This document shows, in pieces, positions 7,162-14,586 of a DNA stretch of 41,905 bases. Every line of letters begins with the position of its first letter. Positions within the stretch are counted from its first letter, which is position 1. A program made the position numbers and the translations under genes. The DNA lies in NCBI GenBank assembly GCA_011389985.1, contig JAABTH010000017.1, forward strand, positions 1 through 41,905, given 5' to 3'. Origin of the DNA: Bacillota bacterium (GTDB lineage Bacteria > Bacillota > Dethiobacteria > DTU022). Under the pieces are notes generated by a model. The model saw only the letters and a program-made list of their open reading frames with translations. It did not search any database and was not told where the DNA came from.

Positions 7162-7998
7162 ATGACTAGTATAAATTTACTCTCGTGGAACATGAAGCAG
7201 AAAGCTGCTAATTGGCAATCGGTGCTTGAAACAGAGGTTGACGCTGCTTTGCTGCAAGAAGCTAAAGCACCGCCGGGTGAGCTGCGGGCAGAGTTTTTAC
7301 TAGACCGGGAGAGTGATTGGTGTGCGCCAAGCCTTTCCTGGAGAACTGCTGTTGTAGGTGTGGTAAAATCAGATAAAATTGAGTTTACAACAATAAAGAC
7401 GCAGCCTTTGGGATGTAGTGATCCTGAAGCATTAATGGTTTCGTGACCCGGAAGCCTCGCCGCAGCAATAATTCGGATTAGGGAAACCGGTGAAGAAATA
7501 ATAATCGCATCATTATATTCTCATTGGATGAATCCTGTCAGTCAGACCGGTTCTAAGTGGATTTTTTCTGATGCTTCAGCCCACCGACTAGTTTCTGATC
7601 TAAGTGGCTTAATCGGCAAACCAAAAAACCACAAGATTATTGCGGCCGGCGATTTGAATATTCTTTATGGTTATGGGGAATACGGCAGCCCATACTGGAA
7701 GGGGCGTTACGATACAATATTCGATCGCATGGCTGCATTGGGTTTGCGGTTTGTCGGGCCTCAGGCACCCGATGGAGGAAGGCAGGCCAACCCCTGGCCT
7801 GAAGAGCTTCCGGAAAACAGCCTAAATGTGCCAACATTTCATAGCAACAAGCAGACCCCTCAAACGGCAGCCCGGCAGTTAGATTATGTGTTTGCTTCTG
7901 AAAGTATCGCAGACAGGGTTAAGGCAAGAGCATTAAATAGTGTTGAAGAATGGGGCCCGAGCGATCACTGCAGGATAATGATCGAACTCATTATATGA
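7162..7998 (+). pseudogene. Endonuclease/exonuclease/phosphatase family gene interrupted by an in-frame TGA
   Basis: Reading one frame through the TGA at 7444-7446 gives a near full-length metal-dependent hydrolase of the exonuclease III/DNase I fold (about 278 codons). Family motifs are all present: LSWNMKQK (metal/Asn motif), ALLQEAK (catalytic Glu), AAGDLNILYG (Asp-x-Asn), LDYVFAS and the final GPSDHCRIMIEL (Ser-Asp-His). The stop lies in VS*PGSLAAAII and a single C-to-T change would explain it (CGA Arg to TGA). Downstream codons look undamaged, so the lesion is recent or a sequencing error; a downstream restart at 7528 would lack the catalytic Glu. ATG 7162 is preferred over a GTG at 7129. 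Confidence 0.8.
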
Positions 7999-8099
7999 TT
8001 GGCCAGTTGAGTAATATTGGAAATGAGCTTAACCAGTTGCCCGGAGTAAATTTGACAGAAGAATATAATTACAATTTGGCTGATGTATTAAAATACTGA
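7995..8099 (+). CDS. Small ORF overlapping the broken nuclease gene by ATGA (34 aa)
   Basis: The start ATG overlaps the TGA stop of the preceding frame, the arrangement of translationally coupled genes. The product, MIGQLSNIGNELNQLPGVNL and a short tail ending VLKY, looks protein-like and could be the surviving C-terminal end of a larger protein. It ends 9 nt before the DnaQ-WYL gene. No family assigned. Confidence 0.35.
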   Translation: MIGQLSNIGNELNQLPGVNLTEEYNYNLADVLKY

Positions 8100-8108
8100 G
8101 AGGTTTTT

Positions 8109-8939
8109 ATGAACACTACATCAATTGTGCAGGAAGAATTTATCGCCTTCGATTTGGAGACAACCGGCCTGCATCCCGTATTTGCCCGGATAGTTGAATT
8201 CGGGGCGGTGCGCTTTCGCGGCGATGGAACGGTACTGGGTACCTTTCAGCAGTTGGTTGACCCCCGCTGTGCCATATCACCTGGAGCAATGGCTGTAAAC
8301 GGGATCACCGGCGAGATGGTGAGCGGACAGCCGCAGATTGAAGAAGTGCTGCCGCTATTCGATGAATTTGTGGGTGATGTCCCGGTGGTGATGATGGCTC
8401 ACAACGCCGGGTTTGATCTAGGTTTTCTGGCGGTCGCTTATGGACGCCTGGGCATGCAGACGCCGGTGCATCGTGTAATTGATACTCTTGCGCTGGCTCG
8501 CTGCCAATTGAACTTGTCCAGCTACAGGCTGGATGCGGTGGGCAGCAGCATGGGCTTGGTTAATGCGGTAGAACATCGCGCCCTGGAGGATGCACTTTTG
8601 TTGAAAGATATCTTTTTGAACCTGATCAGGCTAAGCCCGCAGGTTGTAAGTATCGATAAATTACTTAAGATCGTGCCGGTATTGAGTTTTAAGCAGTTTG
8701 AAGCCAATATTACTCAGGCGCCTGCAGGCTACGAAGTGCTCTGGGAAGCGATAGTAGGCGAAAAGGTTGTAGAGATGTGTTATATGGGTGGCAGCAGGCC
8801 AGGCAGTATACGAAAGGTTACTCCGCTCGGGGTAATCCAATTAAACGGTTATATTTACCTTTCGGCTTTTTGCCACCAGAGTGGAATCAATAAAACCTTT
8901 CGCCTGGACCGAATTGCTTCATATCGCCGTCTTGAGTAA
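8109..8939 (+). CDS. DnaQ-like 3'-5' exonuclease fused to a WYL-like domain
   Basis: 276 residues. The N-terminal domain (about 10-175) is a DEDDh exonuclease: FIAFDLETTGLHPV (ExoI, Asp-x-Glu), MMAHNAGFDLGFL (ExoII) and HRALEDALLL (ExoIII, His and Asp). This fold removes nucleotides from 3' ends, as in the DNA polymerase III epsilon subunit and related repair exonucleases. The C-terminal 70 residues resemble a WYL domain (WEAIVGEKVVEMCYMGGSRP; GYIYLSAFCH; FRLDRIASYRR), a sensor/regulatory fold that binds nucleic acids or nucleotides in other proteins. It is not tied to a polymerase operon and is more likely a repair or defence-associated accessory enzyme. A deleted paralog lies at 175-330. 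Confidence 0.85.
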   Translation: MNTTSIVQEEFIAFDLETTGLHPVFARIVEFGAVRFRGDGTVLGTFQQLVDPRCAISPGAMAVNGITGEMVSGQPQIEEVLPLFDEFVGDVPVVMMAHNAGFDLGFLAVAYGRLGMQTPVHRVIDTLALARCQLNLSSYRLDAVGSSMGLVNAVEHRALEDALLLKDIFLNLIRLSPQVVSIDKLLKIVPVLSFKQFEANITQAPAGYEVLWEAIVGEKVVEMCYMGGSRPGSIRKVTPLGVIQLNGYIYLSAFCHQSGINKTFRLDRIASYRRLE

Positions 8940-8943
8940 AAAT

Positions 8944-8974
8944 AAGTGGGCAGAGTGCCATTTCCCGCTTTTTT
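8944..8974 (+). terminator. Intrinsic terminator of the DnaQ-WYL gene
   Basis: AAGTGGG (8944-8950) pairs with CCCGCTT (8964-8970, one G-U pair), followed directly by four more T residues. It begins 5 nt after the stop codon. Confidence 0.6.
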
Positions 8975-9045
8975 GCCGCCAGGTTTGAATTATTAATTTA
9001 AATGTTTTGTTTAACTTAGTTTAATGGTGGTGATTTAAGAACTGA

Positions 9046-9231
9046 AATATTAAAAAAGCAAAAACAGATCCAATTGATTTCAAAAAGGATTTGGAAAAAT
9101 GGCTTGAAAATAGCCCTTATGTTTTACTTTATTAAGACGAGGGGCGCATTATCTGGATCGCAAGAAAAGTATCTGCTACGGTAAGTAAATTTAGACTTTA
9201 TATTGACACTTACTATTTTGAAGAAACATGA
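9046..9231 (+). pseudogene. Remnant of a nuclease-like gene
   Basis: The frame reads DFKKDLEKWLENSPYVLLY, a TAA at 9133-9135, then DEGRIIWIARKVSATV before ending at TGA. The pattern K-D-L-E-x-W-L-E-x-S-P followed by an I-W-I-x-R strand resembles the N-terminal part of PDDEXK nucleases of the NucS/DUF91 type, where this region precedes the catalytic Glu-x-Lys. The catalytic part is absent. No proper start is present. Identification is tentative. Confidence 0.4.
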
Positions 9232-9479
9232 ACATTGTAGTAAATGCTGCCGAGGTGATAAGCAAAGGGGCCGATCATATATTTTTTGCTTTCTGGGTTC
9301 CTAATTGCCAGGTTGTTTTTTCAAGATTGACTAAGATTCTGGTGATGCTTGTTCTGTTCAGGTTAAGCTCCTTCTCCAGCCCACTGATTTTATACTGAAA
9401 CGGATTTTTAGCCAGTATCCTTAAAACATCCATGGCATTGTCAATTGTTGAACTTAGCGATCGGTTTATGGTCGCTCAC
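9228..9479 (-). pseudogene. Frameshifted and truncated IclR-family regulator
   Basis: A GTG at 9479 follows GGAGG (very close, about 0-1 nt) and starts MSDHK. After a one-base shift the frame gives RSLSSTIDNAMDVLRILAKN, then YKISGLEKELNLNRTSITRI, the winged helix-turn-helix of IclR regulators. A second frame change leads to KYMIGPFAYHLGSIYYNVH, matching the linker after the IclR HTH (normally Y-x-L-G-x-x-x-x-x-L-G). The whole effector-binding domain is missing. It sits on the same strand as, and downstream of, the mttB-type operon, so it may be the relic of a former regulator of that operon (inference). Confidence 0.7.
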
Positions 9480-9822
9480 CCTCCGGTTTTTTTGCAGATT
9501 TATTTTATCTTACCACTTGTTTGCAAAAGTCTCAACGATGTAAATAATTACCATGGTTAGTTGTAATATTTTATGGACAAACATAAAATAATTAAGCAGG
9601 AAGAGGGATTTATAGATGTCAAAAATTTTCAGTAATAAAGATTCTGGATTTTCGAAGTGACAGGTTACTGATGGAATATCACAGTTAAAGTATCCTTTTT
9701 CCGCAACAAGTTTATAAATTTATTTTTGCCAGGGTAGTTTTGTTAACCTGGCAGAGGCCATAAATGGTTATGAGCTTAATCTGCCGCAAAATAGTGTTGT
9801 ATTATCATCGATAAATTTTATT
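9480..9822. other. AT-rich gap with no intact gene
   Basis: A 14-codon plus-strand ORF at about 9616 (MSKIFSNKDSGFSK) follows a fair ribosome site (GGAAGAGG), and protein-like text (LAEAINGYELNLPQN) appears near 9745-9790. Stops and frame changes interrupt both. I read it as eroded coding sequence of unknown origin. Confidence 0.35.
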
Positions 9823-10845
9823 TTACAGAGGCAGCTTTCGGCCCAAATCCTGATCCAGTGCCTGCATCAGGACTTCTTTGCCCACGACTACATCACAGAC
9901 AGCCATACCGATGTTGCTGCAAACAATCAATTCGCTGTTGTTATTACGTCCGCTGAGCGTTTTGGCTATAATTTCGCCTGTCTCACCGGAAATAGTTGGG
10001 AGGCCGCCGGGAAAATAGCCCATCGATGCAAAAAGCTCATGCTCTTCAGAGCTGTCTACAAAATAGCGATCGGCACGTTTCAAAGTGGCTGGGTCGAAGT
10101 ATGTATTGAGGTCGCAAGGTAGTATTGTCTGTCCTGCGGAGATCCACTCATCTTTAACGGCAGCGAGCGGTTCAAGCAATATAACTGTGGCTGAACATAG
10201 TACTTCGCAGCTTTTTGCAACAGCTTCAGGGTTTTCACCACGTATAATTTCAGCTTCGATCTGCGGCTGTACAGTTTCAATCAGTTTGTCTACAGCCCGG
10301 GGGTTAATGTCGTAAACAAATATTTTTTCTAGCTTCTCGAGTGTGTGGACGATGTAGCGGCAGTGCTCTATTCCCTGAACACCACAGCCATACATGCCAA
10401 ATGATGCTGCATCTGGGTGTAGGGCACCGGCTGCCAGTGCAGTAACCGCTGGAGTGCGCATAGCGGTAATCCAGGTAGCATCCATAAGCGCTACAGGGCA
10501 GCCTGTCATAACATCGTTCATAATCAACAGGCCTGTAGTTTGCGGTAAGCCATATTTTTCAGGGTTTGAGGGGTAGCATTCTATCCATTTTAAGCCGACT
10601 GCATTTTTCCGGGGTACATAAGCGGGCATAGCGTGATAGAAGACTTCTCTGAAAGGGTGTACGCCGATTTTTGCCGGCATCTCATGGTTCTTCGTGCCGT
10701 GTGCTATCAGGGCTTCCTTGGTCAGGTCTAAGATATTGCCTATGGTCAGGCCTGCATTAGTTACCTCCTCTCTGGTCAGATAAAGGAGCTCACTACCTAT
10801 TTTGAGTTTTCCGATCATTTTTTCGCGCTCTTTTGTATCATTCAT
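9823..10845 (-). CDS. Ornithine cyclodeaminase / mu-crystallin family protein
   Basis: 340 residues, normal length for the family. The NAD(P)-binding Rossmann motif is GMYGCGVQGIEHCRYI (about residues 150-165), followed by an acidic residue at the end of the second strand (VYDIN). The substrate-side motif MRTPAVTALAAGAL and the late DLNTYFDPATL/RADRYFVD segments also fit. Family members catalyse ornithine cyclodeamination, alanine or N-alkyl amino acid (imine) dehydrogenation, or related steps, so the exact reaction cannot be read from sequence. AAAGGACG is placed 8 nt before the ATG. It is the last gene of the mttB-MFS-OCD operon, 24 nt after the MFS gene, suggesting it acts on an amino acid or imine product of that pathway. 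Confidence 0.85.
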   Translation of the reverse strand: MNDTKEREKMIGKLKIGSELLYLTREEVTNAGLTIGNILDLTKEALIAHGTKNHEMPAKIGVHPFREVFYHAMPAYVPRKNAVGLKWIECYPSNPEKYGLPQTTGLLIMNDVMTGCPVALMDATWITAMRTPAVTALAAGALHPDAASFGMYGCGVQGIEHCRYIVHTLEKLEKIFVYDINPRAVDKLIETVQPQIEAEIIRGENPEAVAKSCEVLCSATVILLEPLAAVKDEWISAGQTILPCDLNTYFDPATLKRADRYFVDSSEEHELFASMGYFPGGLPTISGETGEIIAKTLSGRNNNSELIVCSNIGMAVCDVVVGKEVLMQALDQDLGRKLPL

Positions 10846-10869
10846 TTAAATTACGTCCTTTCATTATAA

Positions 10870-12081
10870 TTAATCAAATTGCCGGTCAGGTGGCAGGTAT
10901 TTGTATGCAGCAGCTAATGCCGCAAGCGCCGCAATGAAAACGAGCAGGAAGGTAAAGTTAACTCCCAAAGCTTCACCTATAATGCCGGAAAGTGTAGTCT
11001 GCATGATCATGCCGATACCCATACAAAATTCAAGAAAACCCATTCCGAAGCCGATATAAGCGGGATTGATCAATTCGGCAATAAGGGTTATGGTCATGGT
11101 GAACATGATACCCGTGCCGATTCCGCCGGCCGCTGCCGCTAAGAGCAAGTGTGTATAGCTTGTAGCAGCGAAGAAGATCACAGTGGATAAAATAACCAAT
11201 GATATGCCTGCCATAAGAATATTTTTTAGTCCTAAGCGGATGGCATATTCACCGCTGACCCAAAAAGAGACCAGTCGCATACCCCAGAATATGGCGAAAA
11301 GGTATCCGATCTGCTGGGGGTGAGCGCCGATCAGGTCTGCTATTTTTGATAACAAACCCCAGATGGAATAAAGAAAGCCGGCGTAAGCAAAACCGGAAAG
11401 GCAGACCGGCCAAATCTTCTTAATTTCAGGGCCAACTATTGCCATTCGCATAGAGCCGGTTATGCTATGGTGCATTCTTTCTTCTAACGGTTTGTCTGAA
11501 ATTCCAAAGAGTGAGGTGCCCAGAACGATAATGCCGATTACCGGGTAGATCGGAAAGACTGCGGTAATAGAAATATGTTCCATAATAAAACCACCGCCAA
11601 GGGTTCCGATCACTGCACCAAATCCGTAAGCTGCTGTGAAATGCCCCATAATTTTACCTCTCAGTTCACATGCGGCGTTATCGGCAATTAGCGATTCAGC
11701 GAGCGGCCAGAGGATGCCCCTGCTTGCTCCCTCTAAGGTGCGGAAAAGTAAAAGAGCATCAGGAGTGGCAGCGTAATAGTAACCAACTGAAGCTGTAATT
11801 GAGAGGAGTATGCTAAATAGCAGGATGCTTTTTCTGCCCAGCTTGTCAGAAAAGGAGCCGGCAGTTACTGTCATCAGGGTGTAGGCAACTGAATAGCCTG
11901 TCATTAAATAACCCAGCTGCCTGTACGAAGCACCCAGGTCGTCACCTTGCAGCGGTATTGCCGGCGTAACAGCGCCCTCCCCGATTGACATCAGAAAGAT
12001 TAGCAGCCCTGTAAAAGTTATAGTGCGCAGTGAGCGTGACTTGCTGTCCGCTTTGTAAAGTGATTCTAAAAGATTAACCAA
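10870..12081 (-). CDS. Major facilitator superfamily transporter
   Basis: About 403 residues with twelve predicted hydrophobic segments. The MFS signature between segments 2 and 3 is visible as GSFSDKLGRKSILLF, and a second-half counterpart at SGEYAIRLGLKNILMAG. The segment near LFRTLEGASRGILWPLAESL is typical of drug/metabolite:proton carriers. The TTG at 12081 is preferred because GAGGAG stands 8 nt before it; a TTG at 12126 gives a longer, implausible N-terminus. It sits between the methyltransferase and the cyclodeaminase-family gene and is likely used for uptake of the substrate or export of a product. Substrate unknown. Confidence 0.8.
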   Translation of the reverse strand: MVNLLESLYKADSKSRSLRTITFTGLLIFLMSIGEGAVTPAIPLQGDDLGASYRQLGYLMTGYSVAYTLMTVTAGSFSDKLGRKSILLFSILLSITASVGYYYAATPDALLLFRTLEGASRGILWPLAESLIADNAACELRGKIMGHFTAAYGFGAVIGTLGGGFIMEHISITAVFPIYPVIGIIVLGTSLFGISDKPLEERMHHSITGSMRMAIVGPEIKKIWPVCLSGFAYAGFLYSIWGLLSKIADLIGAHPQQIGYLFAIFWGMRLVSFWVSGEYAIRLGLKNILMAGISLVILSTVIFFAATSYTHLLLAAAAGGIGTGIMFTMTITLIAELINPAYIGFGMGFLEFCMGIGMIMQTTLSGIIGEALGVNFTFLLVFIAALAALAAAYKYLPPDRQFD

Positions 12082-12165
12082 AGAGAGTTCTCCTCGCAAG
12101 TATAAGGTGAATAGTGAAGAGGACAATCTTCTTAAAAGAAAGTTTGCCCTCGTGACGCAGCGCTG

Positions 12166-13602
12166 CTAAAGGCTGCGAACAATATTGCTTATTTTCTCTT
12201 TTAGTTTTTGTTCCAGCGGTTTTGGCTGGTGACCCTCCACAATTGTTTTCAGCTTTTCGCGGGCCAGGTCTGCCAGATCGGGCTTTCCTTCGGCAGCCCA
12301 AAAATCGTAGCGACGGCGATTGAAGATAGTTGGGAACCACCAGTGCTTTTTAAAGTTCTCAAAGGTATGTTCTTCGGTCAGGTAGTGTCCGCCGGGCCCT
12401 ACTTTTTCGATCAGGTCGACGGCTAAAGTTTCGCTTTTTACCTCGATTCCCTTAACAATTTGCTTAACCTGTCCGATTACCTCGTCGGCGATAACCATCT
12501 GCAATAGCGATGTGCTGATGCCCGATTCAATAAAGCCTACATCGTGAATAAGGTTGGCTCCGCTTAGAGCTGCCATCAGGCAGTTGGTGGCTATGTCGAT
12601 TCCCATCTGCTGATCTACGCACTTTGAGTCGGAGCAGCCTGCCGTGCTAAACATGGGTATCCTGTAAAACTGGGCCATGTTAGTCATGCCTGCCGAGAGT
12701 AGGTTAAATTCGGGAGCTCCATAGCTGATTTGGGTTGTGGCCATGTCCAGTATGGTAGTTACTCCGCCCATAATATAGGGAGCGCCTTCCCGGGTTAGTT
12801 GGTGTACTACTAAGCTGCTAAGACACTCTGCATTGGCAATGACAATGGTTCCGGCCAGCGTGGCAGGCGCTGTCGCTCCGGCCAGGGGAGCCGGTGTATT
12901 GATGCAGGGCAGCATGTGCTCGGCCAGGAACATTGTTTTTTCCAGGGCATCAATGTCGTGTGTTAAAGGTGAGATCGGCTCTGAGTAAAAACAGAGGAAA
13001 GGGTAGTTTTGTAAATCCTGCAGGCTGCCGGCTATTTCGACCGCCATGTCAAGCATGGCCTTGTAATTTACGGCATTGAAGCCCCAATGAACGATCGGTT
13101 TGGTCGAGTTGTTAAGCATTGCTTCAAACATGTATACATCGGCCGCCTCTGTTTTTACATCCCTCGCGGTGCCAAAATCCATCTGGTAATCAATATTAGG
13201 CAGAGCGTCCATAACAAGTGAGGCTCGCCTTGTATCGGCGATCTCTACTAACCTTCGTTCATCGGTGAAGGGATCAAGGGTGTAATTAACAGTGGGGCCG
13301 GGGCCAAAATAGGAGTTGTTGTTTTCTAAAAAGATGCGCCTTACCCCTTCGCGATCACAGAGCACTACCCGGGAAGGAGCACTGCGAATGCAATTTTCAA
13401 CCAGTGCCGGTGGTATTTTTACCCTGGTGCCGTCGACATAGGCTCCTGCTTTCTTCATTAACTCTATTGCCCGGGGATACTTAATCTCAACGCCCACTCT
13501 TTCGAGCACTTCCAGTGTTGCAGAATGTATTTCCCGGCACTGCTCTTCTGTAAAGACTCGGAAATATAAGCTGGAGTTGGTAATGTAATTACTTCCTGAC
13601 AT
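12166..13602 (-). CDS. MttB-family (trimethylamine methyltransferase superfamily) protein, non-pyrrolysine type
   Basis: 478 residues, full family length, with no in-frame amber codon. The family TIM-barrel text is continuous: ILEVLERVGVEI-type N-terminus, VKIPPALVENCIRSAP, YFGPGPTVNYTLDP, PAPLAGATAPATLAGTIV, then GCSDSKCVDQQMG (about 322-334), the region where true MttB carries pyrrolysine. Members without pyrrolysine, such as MtgB (glycine betaine), MtpB (proline betaine) and MtcB (carnitine), demethylate quaternary amines by moving a methyl group to a corrinoid protein. No corrinoid protein or partner methyltransferase lies nearby, so it must use one encoded elsewhere or do something different. 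AGGAGG precedes ATG by 7 nt; a sigma-54 promoter lies at 13640-13655. Confidence 0.88.
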   Translation of the reverse strand: MSGSNYITNSSLYFRVFTEEQCREIHSATLEVLERVGVEIKYPRAIELMKKAGAYVDGTRVKIPPALVENCIRSAPSRVVLCDREGVRRIFLENNNSYFGPGPTVNYTLDPFTDERRLVEIADTRRASLVMDALPNIDYQMDFGTARDVKTEAADVYMFEAMLNNSTKPIVHWGFNAVNYKAMLDMAVEIAGSLQDLQNYPFLCFYSEPISPLTHDIDALEKTMFLAEHMLPCINTPAPLAGATAPATLAGTIVIANAECLSSLVVHQLTREGAPYIMGGVTTILDMATTQISYGAPEFNLLSAGMTNMAQFYRIPMFSTAGCSDSKCVDQQMGIDIATNCLMAALSGANLIHDVGFIESGISTSLLQMVIADEVIGQVKQIVKGIEVKSETLAVDLIEKVGPGGHYLTEEHTFENFKKHWWFPTIFNRRRYDFWAAEGKPDLADLAREKLKTIVEGHQPKPLEQKLKEKISNIVRSL

Positions 13603-13639
13603 ATCAAAACCTCCTGTTATTGCATTTAGCTATATGACT

Positions 13640-13655
13640 TGCAATTTCTGTGCCA
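13640..13655 (-). promoter_or_regulatory. Sigma-54 promoter of the mttB-type operon
   Basis: Minus-strand TGGCACAGAAATTGCA matches the TGGCAC-N5-TTGCA consensus at every conserved position, with the correct GG-to-GC spacing. Transcription would start about 12 nt further on, giving a leader of about 25-30 nt before the ATG. Sigma-54 promoters need an AAA+ activator; one is encoded at 14587-16371. Confidence 0.85.
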
Positions 13656-13685
13656 TTACCCATCGGTATATTTATGACGGGTAAT
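13655..13685. promoter_or_regulatory. Inverted repeat between two divergent sigma-54 promoters
   Basis: ATTACCCATC (13655-13664) and GACGGGTAAT (13676-13685) are inverted copies, 9 of 10 positions, with an 11-nt spacer. The site sits centrally between the two sigma-54 promoters and is a natural candidate for binding of the neighbouring enhancer-binding protein through its Fis-type helix-turn-helix. It is closer to the start sites than most enhancer sites, so repression is also possible. Confidence 0.5.
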
Positions 13686-13695
13686 ATAAATTTTG

Positions 13696-13712
13696 TTGGC
13701 ATGAAAATTGCG
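13696..13712 (+). promoter_or_regulatory. Sigma-54 promoter of the racemase-like gene
   Basis: TTGGCATGAAAATTGCG fits the TTGGCAC-N4-TTGCA consensus with the invariant GG and GC dinucleotides correctly spaced. The expected start site, near 13722-13724, lies about 40 nt before the ATG at 13763. Confidence 0.82.
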
Positions 13713-13762
13713 AATTTTATTTTTGGAGTAAGTTGCTTTTATTTTATAAGGAGGGTTTTGCC

Positions 13763-14551
13763 ATGTATTATCAGAATCGCGATATGGGGATAAATTATAT
13801 TAGGGCTAGAAAAGATTATGCTTGTTACGGGATGGGTTTGGGCATTATGATTCTTGATGATGTATACCCCGGATTCCCCGGAGACGTACGAAATGCCAGT
13901 GCCTTTCCGTATCCGATCCAGTATGAAGTTGTCAAGGGCATTGATATCAGGGCCCTCGTATGGGAAGAAGATAAATCTTCCTGCCTGGAACCGATTCAGG
14001 AGGCTGCCAGGAGACTTGAAAAGATGGGTTGTCGGGCAATCGCCGCAGAGTGCGGCTACTTTGCCTATTTTCAGGAGGCTGTTGCCGGTTATGTCGATAT
14101 ACCGGTATTTATGTCGAGCCTGCTGCAGGTTCCTTTTATCCAAAAAATTATTGGGCCTGAAAAACAGGTAGGCATCCTTTGCTTTCAGAAGCGATTTCTT
14201 ACCGATGTACATTTAAAAAGTGTTGGCATAGTCCCCGGCAGTAACTATGTGATTTCAGGTGCTTCTGATGAACTTGATTGTGAAGAATTTAATAATCTCT
14301 GGAACTGGGAGAAAAGAAAAGCCGTGCCTGAAGCATACTATAACAAGTCAGAACAAGAAATTGTTAAAGCCTGTAGTGAATTTGTTGCTGCGAACACTGC
14401 CATCGGGGCAATCATGCTTGAATGCACGGGTATGCAGCCTTACGGAAGGGCTATACAGCGAACTGTCGACCTGCCTGTGTTTGACTGGGGAACACTGCTC
14501 GACTATGCCTATTCTGTTGTAGCGCACCGTGATTATTATGGGCATGTATAG
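13763..14551 (+). CDS. Aspartate/glutamate/hydantoin racemase superfamily protein
   Basis: About 262 residues. Two cysteines sit where the racemase superfamily has its catalytic pair: AAECGYFAYFQ and MLECTGMQPYGRAIQ. The segments VGILCFQKRFL and AIGAIMLEC support the duplicated alpha/beta fold shared by Asp/Glu racemases, hydantoin racemase, maleate isomerase and AroM. The substrate cannot be told. The ATG at 13763 is chosen because AAGGAGGG lies 7 nt upstream; an upstream in-frame start at 13733 is beyond the ribosome site. Divergent from the mttB-type operon and under its own sigma-54 promoter, so it probably belongs to the same pathway, perhaps racemising or isomerising an amino acid intermediate. 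Confidence 0.75.
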   Translation: MYYQNRDMGINYIRARKDYACYGMGLGIMILDDVYPGFPGDVRNASAFPYPIQYEVVKGIDIRALVWEEDKSSCLEPIQEAARRLEKMGCRAIAAECGYFAYFQEAVAGYVDIPVFMSSLLQVPFIQKIIGPEKQVGILCFQKRFLTDVHLKSVGIVPGSNYVISGASDELDCEEFNNLWNWEKRKAVPEAYYNKSEQEIVKACSEFVAANTAIGAIMLECTGMQPYGRAIQRTVDLPVFDWGTLLDYAYSVVAHRDYYGHV

Positions 14552-14586
14552 CCGAAATGCCTAAGGCAAATGTTTGTTTACTAAAA

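Noticed and set aside
7444-7446. TGA read as selenocysteine in the exonuclease-fold gene
   Set aside because: The position is not a cysteine site in this family, and a CGA-to-TGA change explains it more simply. No clear SECIS-like hairpin was recognised right after it.
12166-13602. Possible pyrrolysine (UAG) codon in the MttB-family gene
   Set aside because: The reading frame is open over the full family length with no internal amber codon, and the region around residues 322-334 is ordinary sense codons.
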